Assembly: GCA_011392765.1 (NCBI GenBank)
Contig: WYCW01000001.1
Location: 676,888-740,887, forward strand
DNA: 64,000 nt
Direction: 5' to 3'
Source: Candidatus Thiosymbion ectosymbiont of Catanema sp. Cochon2018
Lineage (GTDB): Bacteria > Pseudomonadota > Gammaproteobacteria > Chromatiales > Chromatiaceae
The notes beneath the pieces were generated by a model. The model worked only from the letters and a program-made list of their open reading frames with translations. It was not told the origin of the DNA and searched no databases. Of this stretch, positions 18,505 through 27,490 are shown piece by piece. The stretch's first letter is position 1, and each line of letters starts with the position of its first letter. The position numbers were made by a program, and so were the translations under genes.

Positions 18505-18609
18505 AGAGAGCACAGAGAATGGATCTCTTTCCGTTCTCTGTGCTCTCTGTGTCCTCTGTGGTTCAAATGAGATGGCCGTGGGGTTGGAGATAAGGGTTAT
18601 GACGAAAGA
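18505..18609. repeat. Repeat D with a fragment of the TPR-gene start
   Basis: A palindrome of GAGCACAGAGAA / TTCTCTGTGCTC words is followed by GGCCGTGGGGTTGGAGATAA and ATGACGAAAGACCAG, which match the region just upstream of the TPR gene (19590-19630). Only about five codons of the gene are present. Two larger copies follow at 19217-19471 and 19490 onward. Confidence 0.7.
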
Positions 18610-18813
18610 CCAGGCGACCCGCAATTGGTGGGCACGGCTGGTGGGCACAGCCCACCCTAAGGGTTCCGCGCGGCGAGCCGAGTTGTCGGGTTTCGTTCCT
18701 CGCCCCGGTCTATGGGCTCTATCTTTTATCCGCAGATTACGCCGATTTCCGCAGATTAAGAATTAAGGGGGGCTGAACGATTACGGATTGTCGCGGAGCG
18801 ACTCGTTTACCAT

Positions 18814-18893
18814 GACCCCGAAGGGGTCGAACATACCAGCCCAGGGCAACGCCCTGGGTGGTGTCGGGGTTTGGAATCGAGCCCTGAAAGGGC
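18814..18893. repeat. Cluster of three perfect hairpins
   Basis: The hairpins are GACCCCGAAGGGGTC (18814-18828), CCCAGGGCAACGCCCTGGG (18840-18858) and GCCCTGAAAGGGC (18881-18893), each with a tiny loop. The last with its flank (GGGCGTGACAT) recurs at 41608-41625. It may be a mobile structured repeat or an RNA; no gene is seen. Confidence 0.6.
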
Positions 18894-18916
18894 GTGACAT
18901 AAAAGCGAGAGGATAA

Positions 18917-19058
18917 GAGGCTGTCTAAAAACTAACACCTCGATTTAAAAATGAAAAATTCTTCGTGTCTTCGTGGCTTTGTGTGAGAAATGAAGAACAT
19001 CACACAAAGGCACAAAGCCACAAAGGGGTACTAAGAGACTGTCTTTTTAGACAGGCTC
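18917..19058. mobile_element. MITE-B copy with TAA target duplication
   Basis: The left end GAGGCTGTCTAAAAA and right end AGACAGGCTC are flanked by TAA on both sides (18914-18916 and 19059-19061). The core differs from other copies and contains an inverted repeat of GTGGCTTTGTG / CACAAAGCCAC words. No coding capacity. The rest of 17651-19614 is also non-coding. Confidence 0.75.
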
Positions 19059-19330
19059 TAACCTTCGCGGTCTCAGGTGTGCTCGAAGTTCCTGGCGCGG
19101 AAATCAGGCGGTACCGACGATGAACGGTACGCCGGGATTGACGCCTTCGATTTCGATTTGCGTCCATTTGCGTTCATTTGCGGCAAAGAATAAAGTGATT
19201 CAATTCGAACTCGGCATTTTTTCACCACAGAGACACAGAGAGCACAGAGAATGGCTCTCTTTCCGTTCTCTGTGCTCTCTGCGTCCTCTGTGGTTCAAAT
19301 GAGACGGCCGTGGGGTTGGAGATAAGGGTA

Positions 19331-19471
19331 ATGACAAAAGATCAGCGAAAAATCCTGCTGGCCCTATTGGGCCTGATCGCTGCGGTAATTGCCGCCATCG
19401 GCGGCGGCTGGGCGGTGCATCTTGCCCTGTCCTATCAAAACAATTCGATCACGGCCATGGATGGCGGCTTC
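19331..19471 (+). pseudogene. Duplicated 5' fragment of the TPR gene
   Basis: Forty-seven codons from MTKDQRKILLALLG to MDGG are nearly identical to the start of the gene at 19615, including its upstream repeat and ribosome-binding site. The frame then runs into the next copy of repeat D. It could encode a short membrane peptide but looks like a by-product of a tandem duplication of about 270-280 bp. Confidence 0.8.
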
Positions 19472-19485
19472 GAACTCGGCATTTT

Positions 19486-19516
<31 letters not shown>

Positions 19517-19614
19517 GCACAGAGAGCACAGAGAATGGATCTCTTTCCGCTCTCTGTGCTCTCTGTGTCCTCTGTGGTTCAAATGAGACGGCCGCGGGGT
19601 TGGAGATAAGGGTA

Positions 19615-22008
19615 ATGACGAAAGATCAGCGAAAAATCCTGCTGGCCCTATTGGGACTGATCGCCGCGGTAATTGCTGCCATCGGCGGCGGTTGGGCCGT
19701 GCATATCGTCCTGTCTTCTCAAAACAATTCGATCACCGCCAAGGATGGCGGCGTGGTCATTCAAAACACCCAGGGCTCCCCGGTCACACATACAGGAACC
19801 GGGGACATTAACCAGGGCATCCAGATCCAGAATGAGGGGCCAGAGGATGTCCACATTGAAGGCGGTGTCCACCAGCACATCGGCATCACCCTCGAACAAT
19901 ACGAGGCCGGTCTCAAGCGGCGGGAGCAGGAAGTCACCAAGGCGCTGAAACAGGCCCATGCCCAGGATCGCCGAATCCTGGAGAAGGAAAAGGCCGAGAT
20001 CGAACGCCGGTTGGCGGATACCCAAGCCGGCTATCAGACCTATACCAAGGAGTTGAAGGAACGCATCGCGCAGTTGGAAAGCATCCGCGGCCAGGTCCCC
20101 GATGACCTCCTGGATCAGGCCCGCGCCGCCTTGGCCCGAGGCGACCGGAGCCAGGCGGACCAGCTCTTTGCCCAAATCGAGGCCCGGACCGAAGCGGCTA
20201 TCCAGGCCGCCGCCGAGGCCGCCTATCAAAGAAGCCGCATCGCCCTGGACGAGATCCGCTATCGGAAGGCTTACAAGCACGCCCAACGGGCCGTCCGACT
20301 GGCGCCGGAGAACGGTCTGCATCTCTCGGGCGCGGGGGAGCTGGCACAGATCCTCGGCGACTACAGCGCCGCCAGGGACTACTATGAGCGGGCCCTCGCC
20401 GGCGATCTCAATTCCTATGGCGAGGACCATCCCGCTGTGGCAAGAGACCGCAACAATCTGGGATTGGCCTGGAAAGCACTCGGGGAGTACGAAAAGGCCA
20501 TCGGCTACTTGGAGCAGGCATTGGCGAGCGATTTGAAAACCTATGGCGAGGACCATCCCGCTGTGGCATTACGCCGCAACAACCTGGGAGGGGCCTGGGG
20601 GTCACTCGGGAAGTACCACAAGGCCATCGGCTACTACGAGCAGGCATTGGCGAGCGATTTGAAAACCTATGGCGAGGGCCATCCCGCTGTGGCATTACGC
20701 CGCAACAACCTGGGAGGGGCCTGGGGGTCACTCGGGAAGTACCACAAGGCCATCGGCTACTACGAGCAGGCATTGGCGAGCGATTTGAAAACCTATGGCG
20801 AGGGCCATCCCGCTGTGGCATTACGCCGCAACAACCTGGGAGAGGCCTGGTATTCACTCGGGGAGTATCAAAAGGCCATCGGCTACTACGAGCAGGCATT
20901 GGCGAGTGATCTCAACTCCTATGGCGAGGACCATCCCGCTGTGGCAAGAGACCGCAACAACCTGGGATCGGCCTGGCAGGCACTCGGGAAGTACCCAAAG
21001 GCCATCGGCTACTACGAGCAGGCATTGACGAGCGGCCTCAAGACCTACGGCGAGGACCATCCCCGTGTCGCGACAATGCGCAACAACCTGGGAGGGGCCT
21101 GGAAAGCACTCGGGGAGTATGAAAAGGCCATCGACTACTATGAGCAGGCATTGGTCAGCGATCTCAGGACCTACGGCGAGGACCATCCCGCTGTAGCGAT
21201 ACGCCGCAACAACCTGGGATCGGCCTGGGAGTCACTCGGGCAGTACGAAAAGGCCATCGGCTACTACGAGCAGGCATTGGCCAGCGATCTCAGGACCTAC
21301 GGCGAGGACCATCCCCGTGTGGCGACAATTCGCAACAATCTGGGAGAGGTTTGGCGGAAACTCGGGGAGTACCAAAAGGCCATCGGCTACTACGAGCAGG
21401 CATTGGCGAGCGATTTGAAAACCTACGGCGAGGACCATCCCGATGTGGCGATACGCCGCAACAATCTGGGATCGGCCTGGTATTCACTCGGGGAGTACCA
21501 AAAGGCCATCGGCTACTACGAGCAGGCATTGGCGAGCGATCTGAAGACCTATGGCGAGAACCATCCCCAGGTAGCAATCTACCGCAACAATCTGGGATCG
21601 GCCTGGGATTCACTCGGGGAGTACCAAAAGGCCATCGGCTACTACGAGCAGGCATTGGCGAGTGATCTGAAGACCTATGGTGAGGATCATCCCGATGTGG
21701 CATTACGCCGCAACAATCTGGGATCGGCCTGGGAGTCACTCGGGGAGTACCACAAGGCCATCGGCTACTACGAGCAGGCGTTGGCGAGCGGCCTCAACTC
21801 CTATGGCGAGGATCATCCCGATGTGGCGATACGCCGCAACAATCTGGGATCGGCCTGGAATTCACTCGGGCAGTACGAAAAGGCCATCGGCTATTTGGAG
21901 CCGGCATTGGCGGTTTTCGAGCGCAAGCTGGGCCCGGAGCATCCGTACACGCAGTACGCGAGGGGACATCTCGCCGCCGCGCGGGCGGGGCTGGGGAATG
22001 ATGAGTGA
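19615..22008 (+). CDS. Membrane-anchored TPR repeat protein
   Basis: The 797-residue protein has one N-terminal transmembrane segment (about residues 8-32, ILLALLGLIAAVIAAIGGG) with little in front of it. A Gly/Asn/Gln-rich linker follows, then a coiled coil (about 90-155, LEQYEAGLKRREQEV onward). Twelve near-identical 42-residue units of kinesin-light-chain-like TPR (about 267-765) come next, each with YGEDHP, RRNNLGSAW and KAIGYYEQALASDL. A degenerate last unit ends the protein. Start ATG 19615 follows GGAGATAAGGG; an upstream TTG at 19600 is less likely. Such TPR arrays bind proteins; here they probably face the periplasm or cytoplasm depending on topology. No enzymatic domain is seen. Units at 20526 and 20652 differ by one base, showing recent expansion. 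Confidence 0.85.
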   Translation: MTKDQRKILLALLGLIAAVIAAIGGGWAVHIVLSSQNNSITAKDGGVVIQNTQGSPVTHTGTGDINQGIQIQNEGPEDVHIEGGVHQHIGITLEQYEAGLKRREQEVTKALKQAHAQDRRILEKEKAEIERRLADTQAGYQTYTKELKERIAQLESIRGQVPDDLLDQARAALARGDRSQADQLFAQIEARTEAAIQAAAEAAYQRSRIALDEIRYRKAYKHAQRAVRLAPENGLHLSGAGELAQILGDYSAARDYYERALAGDLNSYGEDHPAVARDRNNLGLAWKALGEYEKAIGYLEQALASDLKTYGEDHPAVALRRNNLGGAWGSLGKYHKAIGYYEQALASDLKTYGEGHPAVALRRNNLGGAWGSLGKYHKAIGYYEQALASDLKTYGEGHPAVALRRNNLGEAWYSLGEYQKAIGYYEQALASDLNSYGEDHPAVARDRNNLGSAWQALGKYPKAIGYYEQALTSGLKTYGEDHPRVATMRNNLGGAWKALGEYEKAIDYYEQALVSDLRTYGEDHPAVAIRRNNLGSAWESLGQYEKAIGYYEQALASDLRTYGEDHPRVATIRNNLGEVWRKLGEYQKAIGYYEQALASDLKTYGEDHPDVAIRRNNLGSAWYSLGEYQKAIGYYEQALASDLKTYGENHPQVAIYRNNLGSAWDSLGEYQKAIGYYEQALASDLKTYGEDHPDVALRRNNLGSAWESLGEYHKAIGYYEQALASGLNSYGEDHPDVAIRRNNLGSAWNSLGQYEKAIGYLEPALAVFERKLGPEHPYTQYARGHLAAARAGLGNDE

Positions 22009-22067
22009 TGAGTGATGAATGCGGAATGATGAATTCTCTCGTTCCCAGGCGCCGCGTCACTGCCATT

Positions 22068-22227
22068 AAGTTAAGCGTTACCGGTCGGCAAACTAAGAAA
22101 AGAAACTACGAATCACGCGAATCCTCGCGAACTTGTCATCCCGAACCGAAGGGAGGGATCTTATTCGCGGAGATTCGCGTGATTCGTAGTTTTCTCTAAA
22201 TGGCCAACAGCTAACTTAATGGCATTG
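22068..22227. mobile_element. MITE-A copy, 160 bp, with 11-bp direct repeats
   Basis: The termini are CACTGCCATTAAGTTAAGCG and GCTAACTTAATGGCATTG. AGGCGCCGCGT flanks both sides exactly (22057-22067 and 22228-22238). The core has the CTACGAATCACGCGAATC / GATTCGCGTGATTCGTAG inverted repeat. The 22239-22595 gap holds a GTTGGGCACGCCCACC-type palindrome and a core of repeat C, and no gene. Confidence 0.88.
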
Positions 22228-22595
22228 AGGCGCCGCGTGGGAATGCAGAGATGGCCCGTGCCCAACATTTATCCCGAGCGAAGCGAGGACCTTTGTTGGG
22301 CACGCCCACCATCCAAAGATGCGGTTCGCGCCTAGCGGTGGTGCCGTCCGGAAAGGACAACACACGCTCACCGCATCCCACGGGCTTTGCCCAACCTGCG
22401 AATCTGCATTAGAACCACGGATGGACACGGATAAACACCGATTATGATCCGTGTTCATCCGTGTTTATCCGTGGTTCTTCGCCGCGGAGGATTGCGGAGG
22501 GTGTCGGGCAGGTTGCGCAATGGATCCGCATGGCGGAAGCGCCGGGCCGACGCTATAGTGCCCCTTCCGTTTTCTGACTCTGAGAGCAAACGATT

Positions 22596-23070
22596 ATGCC
22601 CTACCAGAATATCGATGCCTCCCTCTCGGCCGCCGACATGAAGGCTATCAAGGATGCCTTCAATATCATACTCAAAAAGCTGCCGTTCCTGGTCAGTCTC
22701 ACGCCCCAGGAACGCAAGAGTATGTTCAAGGCCGGGCCCGATAGCGTCTCCTTTGTCCAAAATGCCCTGACCGCCGCCCAGGATCACCCCACGATTCTCC
22801 CCGCCAGCTTTGATATCCCCGGCTTCAGGAAGGACGTGGATCTGTTCCGAGCTGACCGAGCTGGGCACCCTGGCCGCCTCGGTAGCCTCTCAGATCGACG
22901 ATACCCGCATGGCGGTGGGCGGCGAGGCGATGCGGGAAGCGGCCCAGGTCTATAACTATGTCAAGGCCGCCGCCAAGACGACACCGGGCCTCAAGCCGGT
23001 GGCCGAGCAACTGGGCGAGCGCTTCCGGCAGGCGGGCGGGCGGAAGCAACCCGAGAATGCGCCGGAATAG
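22596..23070 (+). pseudogene. Conserved hypothetical protein, frameshifted near 22845
   Basis: The first frame gives MPYQNIDASLSAADMKAIKD ... DIPGFRKDVDLF, then loses sense. The +1 frame continues with LTELGTLAASVASQIDD, GGEAMREAAQVYNYVKAAAK and PGLKPVAEQLGERFRQ. Removing one C in TTCCGAG (about 22844-22846) restores a single frame of about 157 residues. I remember similar small proteins in proteobacteria, but no function. It is helical and soluble. The frameshift could be real or a sequence error; downstream sense is well preserved, so decay would be recent. Confidence 0.7.
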
Positions 23071-23127
23071 GGCCGGGAGCGGCCGGGCGGCCCGATTCCG
23101 CGGACCGACGGTCAGGGTCGAGGACCC

Positions 23128-23337
23128 GATGACGGGCCTCCGAACTCGGATGACGGAGTTCTGAACTCGGATGACGGAGTTCCGAACTCGGATGATGGAG
23201 TTCCGAACTCCGATAGCGCAGTTCCGAACTCCGATAACGAGGTTCCGAACTCGGATGACGGAGTTCCGAACTCCGATAACGAGGCTCCGAACTCGGATAC
23301 CGAGGTTCCGAACTCCGACGACGCAGTTCCGAACTCG
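23128..23337. repeat. Ten tandem 21-bp units
   Basis: The consensus is GATGACGGAGTTCCGAACTCG, repeated ten times with a partial eleventh. Substitutions cluster at a few sites. Each unit contains a GAGTTC / GAACTC near-palindrome. The frame after the stop of the preceding gene reads PNSDDGV repeats through to 23480, while the minus strand reads SSEFGTP repeats; no start site supports either. Probably non-coding. Confidence 0.8.
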
Positions 23338-23469
23338 GATGACTTGGAGTGCGGCGGCAACCTCGACTCCCGCAGCGACGGAAACCCGCGGTATCTGTGT
23401 AACCAAGGTGCCGCCATGGGCTACCTGCCCGCCGCCGCTTTGGATTTGGCGATGGACCCGTTCCCAACC

Positions 23470-23612
23470 CAATGCCATTAAGTTAAGCGTTACCGGTCGG
23501 CAAACCGGAAGAAAACTACGAATCACGCGAATCCTCGCGGATGGATTCACGTCGATTCGTGCGATTCGTAGTTTTCTACGACAAGCGGCCAGCAGCTAAC
23601 TTAATGGCATTG
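23470..23612. mobile_element. MITE-A copy, 143 bp, with 9-bp direct repeats
   Basis: The termini are CAATGCCATTAAGTTAAGCG and GCTAACTTAATGGCATTG. GTTCCCAAC flanks both sides (23460-23468 and 23613-23621), with one C between the left repeat and the element. Same inverted core as the copy at 22068. No gene between here and 23797. Confidence 0.9.
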
Positions 23613-23797
23613 GTTCCCAACTAAGGTCTTGCGGCCAGGGGAAAGCGCCGTCGCCGCGGTGCGAACGGAACCCGGCATCCAGGTCCCCCGACGAGCTGCC
23701 GGCAGCGCACGCGACCGGGGTCCGATCAAACCGCACCGCTTTGCCGGCGCACTCCAAAGCAATCCGGAATCCATAAAGAACCAAAATGGGATCGAAT

Positions 23798-24787
23798 ATG
23801 CGGAAATATCACGTCTACGGCATCGGCAACGCCCTGGTGGATATGGAATACGAGGTGAATGTCGGCGACCTCGAAAAGCTGCGGATCGACAAGGGGGTCA
23901 TGACCCTGGTCGACGCAGACCGCCAGACCGAGATCATGGATCACCTCGCAGAACGCCACCACCGGAAGGGGTCCGGCGGCTCCGTGGCCAACTCCATCAT
24001 CGCGGTCAGCCAATTCGGCGGTAAGGGCTTTCACTCCTGCAAGGTAGCCAACGACGCCCTCGGCCGTTTCTACATGGACGACCTGATCGCCGGCGGCGTG
24101 GATACCAATTACCACACCGACAGGGAGGACGGGCACACCGGCTGCTGCGTGGTCCTGGTCACGCCGGACTCGGACCGGACCATGGTGACCCACTTAGGCA
24201 TCGGCGGCGACCTGTCCGAAAAAGAGTTGGTCCCGGAGTCCCTGCGTGATTCCGACTATTTCTACACCGAAGGCTATCTGGTCACCACCGACTCGGCGCG
24301 TGAGCTCTCCATCACCGCCAAGCGGATCGCCGAGGCGGCGGGGGTCAAGACCGCCATCTCCCTCTCGGACCCCAATATGGTGACCCACTTCAAGGGAGGT
24401 CTCCGGGAGATGATCGGCGGCGGCGTGGACCTGCTCTTCGCCAACGAGACCGAGGCCAAGGGCATGGCAGACACGGAAGACCTGAACGCGGCCATTAGCT
24501 TCATGAAGACGATCGCCAAAGAATTCGCAATCACCCGGGGCCCCGAGGGCGCACTGATCTACGACGGCAATACCCTGCTCGAGATCGAGCCGGTCAAGGT
24601 CGATGCAATCGACACCGTCGGCGCCGGAGACATGTTCGCCGGCGCCTTCCTCTACGGCCGCACCCAGGGCTGGGACCATCGGCGCTCAGGCAACCTGGCG
24701 GCAGCGGCCTCTGCCAAGCTGGTGACGAGCCTGGGACCGCGCATCGGCACCGAGGAGACCCAGGCCGTCCTGCGGCGGTTCCTGTAA
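23798..24787 (+). CDS. PfkB-family carbohydrate kinase, probable adenosine kinase
   Basis: The product is 329 residues from MRKYHVYGIGNALVDMEYEV. Ribokinase-fold motifs are visible: the GSGGSVANSIIAVSQFGG N-terminal signature, the GCCVVLVTPDSDRTMVTHLG lid region and the C-terminal DTVGAGDMFAGAFLYG, whose Asp is the catalytic base and whose GAGD forms the anion hole. Proteins of this subgroup are annotated as adenosine kinases and would salvage adenosine to AMP; sugar specificity cannot be settled from sequence. An ATG four codons upstream (23786) is an alternative start. It stands alone between MITE remnants. Confidence 0.85.
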   Translation: MRKYHVYGIGNALVDMEYEVNVGDLEKLRIDKGVMTLVDADRQTEIMDHLAERHHRKGSGGSVANSIIAVSQFGGKGFHSCKVANDALGRFYMDDLIAGGVDTNYHTDREDGHTGCCVVLVTPDSDRTMVTHLGIGGDLSEKELVPESLRDSDYFYTEGYLVTTDSARELSITAKRIAEAAGVKTAISLSDPNMVTHFKGGLREMIGGGVDLLFANETEAKGMADTEDLNAAISFMKTIAKEFAITRGPEGALIYDGNTLLEIEPVKVDAIDTVGAGDMFAGAFLYGRTQGWDHRRSGNLAAAASAKLVTSLGPRIGTEETQAVLRRFL

Positions 24788-24826
24788 CCCAATGCCGTTA
24801 CGGTCGACAGAAAAGAGGGAAACTAG
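24787..24826. repeat. MITE-A left-end scrap
   Basis: CCAATGCCGTTACGGTCG and AGAAAAGAGGGAAAC look like a left terminus with an internal deletion of the ATTAAGTTAAGC part. It lies just after the kinase stop. Confidence 0.45.
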
Positions 24827-24853
24827 GAAGAGACACCGGACTGAGCCGAGTGC

Positions 24854-26776
24854 TTACTTCGCCTCTTCCGCCATGTTTCCCGACGAGGTGCGTGTGATGT
24901 CGGCCCGGCTTTCCAGATCCGCCACCAAGCCTGCATAGTAGGCATGGCCAATGCCCTGTGCCAGTCCCTTGCGCGTCCGCTCGCGAACCGCCTCGTCCAG
25001 GCCCTGCAGGGAGCCGTCCAAGACTTCGGCCAGAATCACCACGGCACTATCCCCCCTGTCCAGAGATAGGCTGCCGTAGCTTGTGCCGCCTTGATCCGGG
25101 CGCTCCAGTGCGAACGCGAAATCGCGGATTTGTGCCGGCACCTGCGCCGCATCGCGCGTGACCAGTCCGAATTCCTCCACCTGGTAGTCCCCGCCGGTCG
25201 CTGCCGGGTCCCCACCAGCCGCCAACTCGGCGGCTTTGGCCGCAGCCGCAGCCGCGGCCGCGGCACGTTGGTCGCGCAGGATGGCCGCAATCTCGTCGCG
25301 GACCGCGTCCAGGGGTTCGGCGGTTGCCTCTTCGTGCTCCGGTACGCGCAGCACGACTGCCTGCAATCGATTGGGCTCGGGCTCGATGAGATCGCTGTTG
25401 TTGCCCGCTACGAGCACCTCATCGCTGAAGGCGGCGGCGAGCACTTTGGGATAGGCAAAGAGGCCTTCCCCGCCGGAGCGATCGATCCAAGTACTGGTCC
25501 GAAGCTCCAGCTCGAGGGCCGCGGCCGCGGGCTCCAGACTATCCGGTGACTCATAGCTCAGGTTGGCCAGACGCTCGGCCAACTCGAAATACAGGCTCTC
25601 GTTACTACGCTGCTCCAGGTCGGCGATCAGCTCGTTCCTCACCGCCTCGAAGGGTTTGGTCTGCTCCGGATCGATCGCGGTGACCTCGATCAGATGGTAG
25701 CCGAAACGGCTGCGGACAGGCTCGCTGAGCCGGCCCACCGGGAGTGTGAATGCAACTTGTGCGAAGGCCGGGTCCAGCGATTCCCGCTCGATGAGTCCGA
25801 GGTTCCCGCCTTGTCCCGCCGATCCCGGGTCCTGGGACAGCTCCTCGGCTACTGCGGCGAAGTCTTCCCCGTCCGCAATCCGTGTCCGGATTTCCGCGAT
25901 GTTCGCCTTGGCCGCAGTTTCTCCCGTCTCGTCGGCCCCTGCGTCCAGGGCGATCAGGATATGGCGCACCCGGCGCCTTTCCGGCCGGGTGAAGCGGTCC
26001 TTTTCCGCTTGGTAACGCTCGCGCAGCTCCTGCTCATCGGGCACCTCGGTGGGGACAATCGATTCGGCATCCAACACCAGGTATTGGACCCGGATGCGCT
26101 CCGGAATTTGAAATTGCGACCGGTGTGACTCGTAGTAGGCGGTAATTTTCTCATCGGAAACCGGCGTGTCGTCCATAAAAACGGACTTGGGCACTCGTAT
26201 AGAGCTCAGGTGCCGTTGCTGGCGGTCGAGCCGGACGGCTTCTGCGAGCTCTCCATCCAATAAAAGCTCCGTGGCGACGATAGCCCGCGCCAGCTGGGTG
26301 CTGACGATTTGCCGGCGCAGAATGTCTTCGAACCGGTGTGGAACCTGGCCTTGTAATTCGAGCATGTGCCGGTAGGTCGCCTGGTCGAAGCGTCCATCTT
26401 TCCGAAACGCCGGGTCGCTCAGGATGGCGCTACGCAGCTCCTGGTCCGAGGCACGCAATCCCAGCGTCTCGGCGGTCTGCATCAGGAGAGTGTCCCGAAT
26501 CATCCGATCCAGCACTTGGCCCCGCATCTTTTGGTCGTCGAACAGCTCCGGACGGTAAGCGGCTCCCAACCGGTCGCGCAAGCGGGCCCGGAAATCCCGG
26601 TAGTGATCGTCGAGCTCGCGCGCGGTGATCTCGGCCCCGTTGACCGTTGCAATCACCGGTTCCGCACCGACCCCCAGATAAGACTGGATGCCCCAAAGTG
26701 CAAAGGGGATGCTGATGAAGATCACGATTACCCAGGCGATCCAACCCTGGGCACGCTCTCGAATCGTCTGCAACAT
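24854..26776 (-). CDS. ppiD: Periplasmic chaperone / peptidyl-prolyl isomerase PpiD
   Basis: The 640-residue protein has a short cytoplasmic start (MLQTIRERAQ), one membrane anchor (GWIAWVIVIFISIPFALWGI), a SurA-like N-terminal chaperone domain (TVNGAEITARELDDHYRDFR), and a parvulin domain (about 275-375: VRHILIALDAG, DGEDFAAVAEELSQDPGS, GGNLGLIERESLDPAFAQVAF, VRSRFGYHLIEV). A second degenerate region and an acidic tail follow. PpiD assists folding of proteins leaving the Sec translocon. It lies downstream of hupB and two tRNAs, the usual lon-hupB-ppiD order. Confidence 0.95.
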   Translation of the reverse strand: MLQTIRERAQGWIAWVIVIFISIPFALWGIQSYLGVGAEPVIATVNGAEITARELDDHYRDFRARLRDRLGAAYRPELFDDQKMRGQVLDRMIRDTLLMQTAETLGLRASDQELRSAILSDPAFRKDGRFDQATYRHMLELQGQVPHRFEDILRRQIVSTQLARAIVATELLLDGELAEAVRLDRQQRHLSSIRVPKSVFMDDTPVSDEKITAYYESHRSQFQIPERIRVQYLVLDAESIVPTEVPDEQELRERYQAEKDRFTRPERRRVRHILIALDAGADETGETAAKANIAEIRTRIADGEDFAAVAEELSQDPGSAGQGGNLGLIERESLDPAFAQVAFTLPVGRLSEPVRSRFGYHLIEVTAIDPEQTKPFEAVRNELIADLEQRSNESLYFELAERLANLSYESPDSLEPAAAALELELRTSTWIDRSGGEGLFAYPKVLAAAFSDEVLVAGNNSDLIEPEPNRLQAVVLRVPEHEEATAEPLDAVRDEIAAILRDQRAAAAAAAAAKAAELAAGGDPAATGGDYQVEEFGLVTRDAAQVPAQIRDFAFALERPDQGGTSYGSLSLDRGDSAVVILAEVLDGSLQGLDEAVRERTRKGLAQGIGHAYYAGLVADLESRADITRTSSGNMAEEAK

Positions 26777-26918
26777 GGCCTGTTTACGACAATTGGCTCA
26801 AAATGGTTCGGAAAGCGAGTTGCCGAGGTAAGCGCCGTCGCAAAGGTGGACTAAAAGGTGGGCTACACAAGGGAAGCGATGAAAACATCCCTGTAAGTCA
26901 ACCGCTTACAAACGTGGT

Positions 26919-26995
26919 TGGCGGAGTGGACGGGACTCGAACCCGCGACCCTCGGCGTGACAGGCCGATATTCTAACCAACTGAACTACCACTCC
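26919..26995 (-). tRNA. tRNA-Asp (GTC)
   Basis: A 77-nt cloverleaf with acceptor GGAGTGG / CCACTCC, D-arm AGTTCAGTTGGTTAGA, anticodon loop CCTGTCACG, T-loop GGTTCGAGTCC and encoded CCA. It lies 9 bp after tRNA-Val and 142 bp before ppiD. Confidence 0.98.
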
Positions 26996-27004
26996 GTGTC
27001 CGCT

Positions 27005-27080
27005 TGGTGGGTGCTGCAGGGCTCGAACCTGCGACCCTCGCCTTGTAAGGGCGATGCTCTCCCGGCTGAGCTAAGCACCC
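27005..27080 (-). tRNA. tRNA-Val (TAC)
   Basis: A 76-nt cloverleaf with acceptor GGGTGCT / AGCACCC, D-arm TAGCTCAGCCGGGAGA, anticodon TAC in CCCTTACAAGG, T-loop GGTTCGAGCCC and encoded CCA. It begins 13 bp after hupB and is probably co-transcribed with tRNA-Asp. Confidence 0.98.
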
Positions 27081-27093
27081 TGAAGACGAACGT

Positions 27094-27366
27094 TCATTTT
27101 ACCGCGTCCCGCAGCGCCTTTCCAGCCTTGAACGTCGGCGTCTTCGAAGCGGCAATCTCGATCGCTTCACCCGTCCGCGGATTGCGCCCGGCCCTTGCCG
27201 CCCGTTCCTTTACGGTAAAGGTGCCGAAGCCGATCACCGATACGGTGTCTCCGGCTTTCAAGGCGACAGCTATGGCGTCTGCCATACCATCCAAGGCCCT
27301 GCCCGCTGCCGACTTGGAGATGCCTGCTGCTTCCGCCATTTCCCCGATGAGATCGGACTTGTTCAT
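27094..27366 (-). CDS. hupB: DNA-binding protein HU-beta
   Basis: HU is a small nucleoid protein that bends DNA. The 90-residue product starts [20 protein letters not shown]. The DNA-binding arm carries [21 protein letters not shown] with the conserved RNP tip. It follows lon by 124 bp, as in E. coli. The frame is open further upstream but without family similarity. Confidence 0.97.
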   Translation of the reverse strand: MNKSDLIGEMAEAAGISKSAAGRALDGMADAIAVALKAGDTVSVIGFGTFTVKERAARAGRNPRTGEAIEIAASKTPTFKAGKALRDAVK

Positions 27367-27490
27367 TATCCCCCTTCCCCCGCTGCTTTTTGAGGGCCTT
27401 CTCCAATATTTCTTGGACCCGACCCCGAGTATTGCTTCTGCCAGTCGGTTTATACGACCGCACCCTATGGCTGTCAATACGCCTTCTCGT

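Noticed and set aside
22005..22035. ATGAGTGATGAATG-rich stretch after the TPR gene as a terminator
   Set aside because: The words resemble the terminator at 8647, but no complementary arm or T-run follows here.
23112..23417. Minus-strand protein with SSEFGTP repeats
   Set aside because: The 21-bp tandem repeat is open in several frames, and no ribosome-binding site or flanking domain supports this one.
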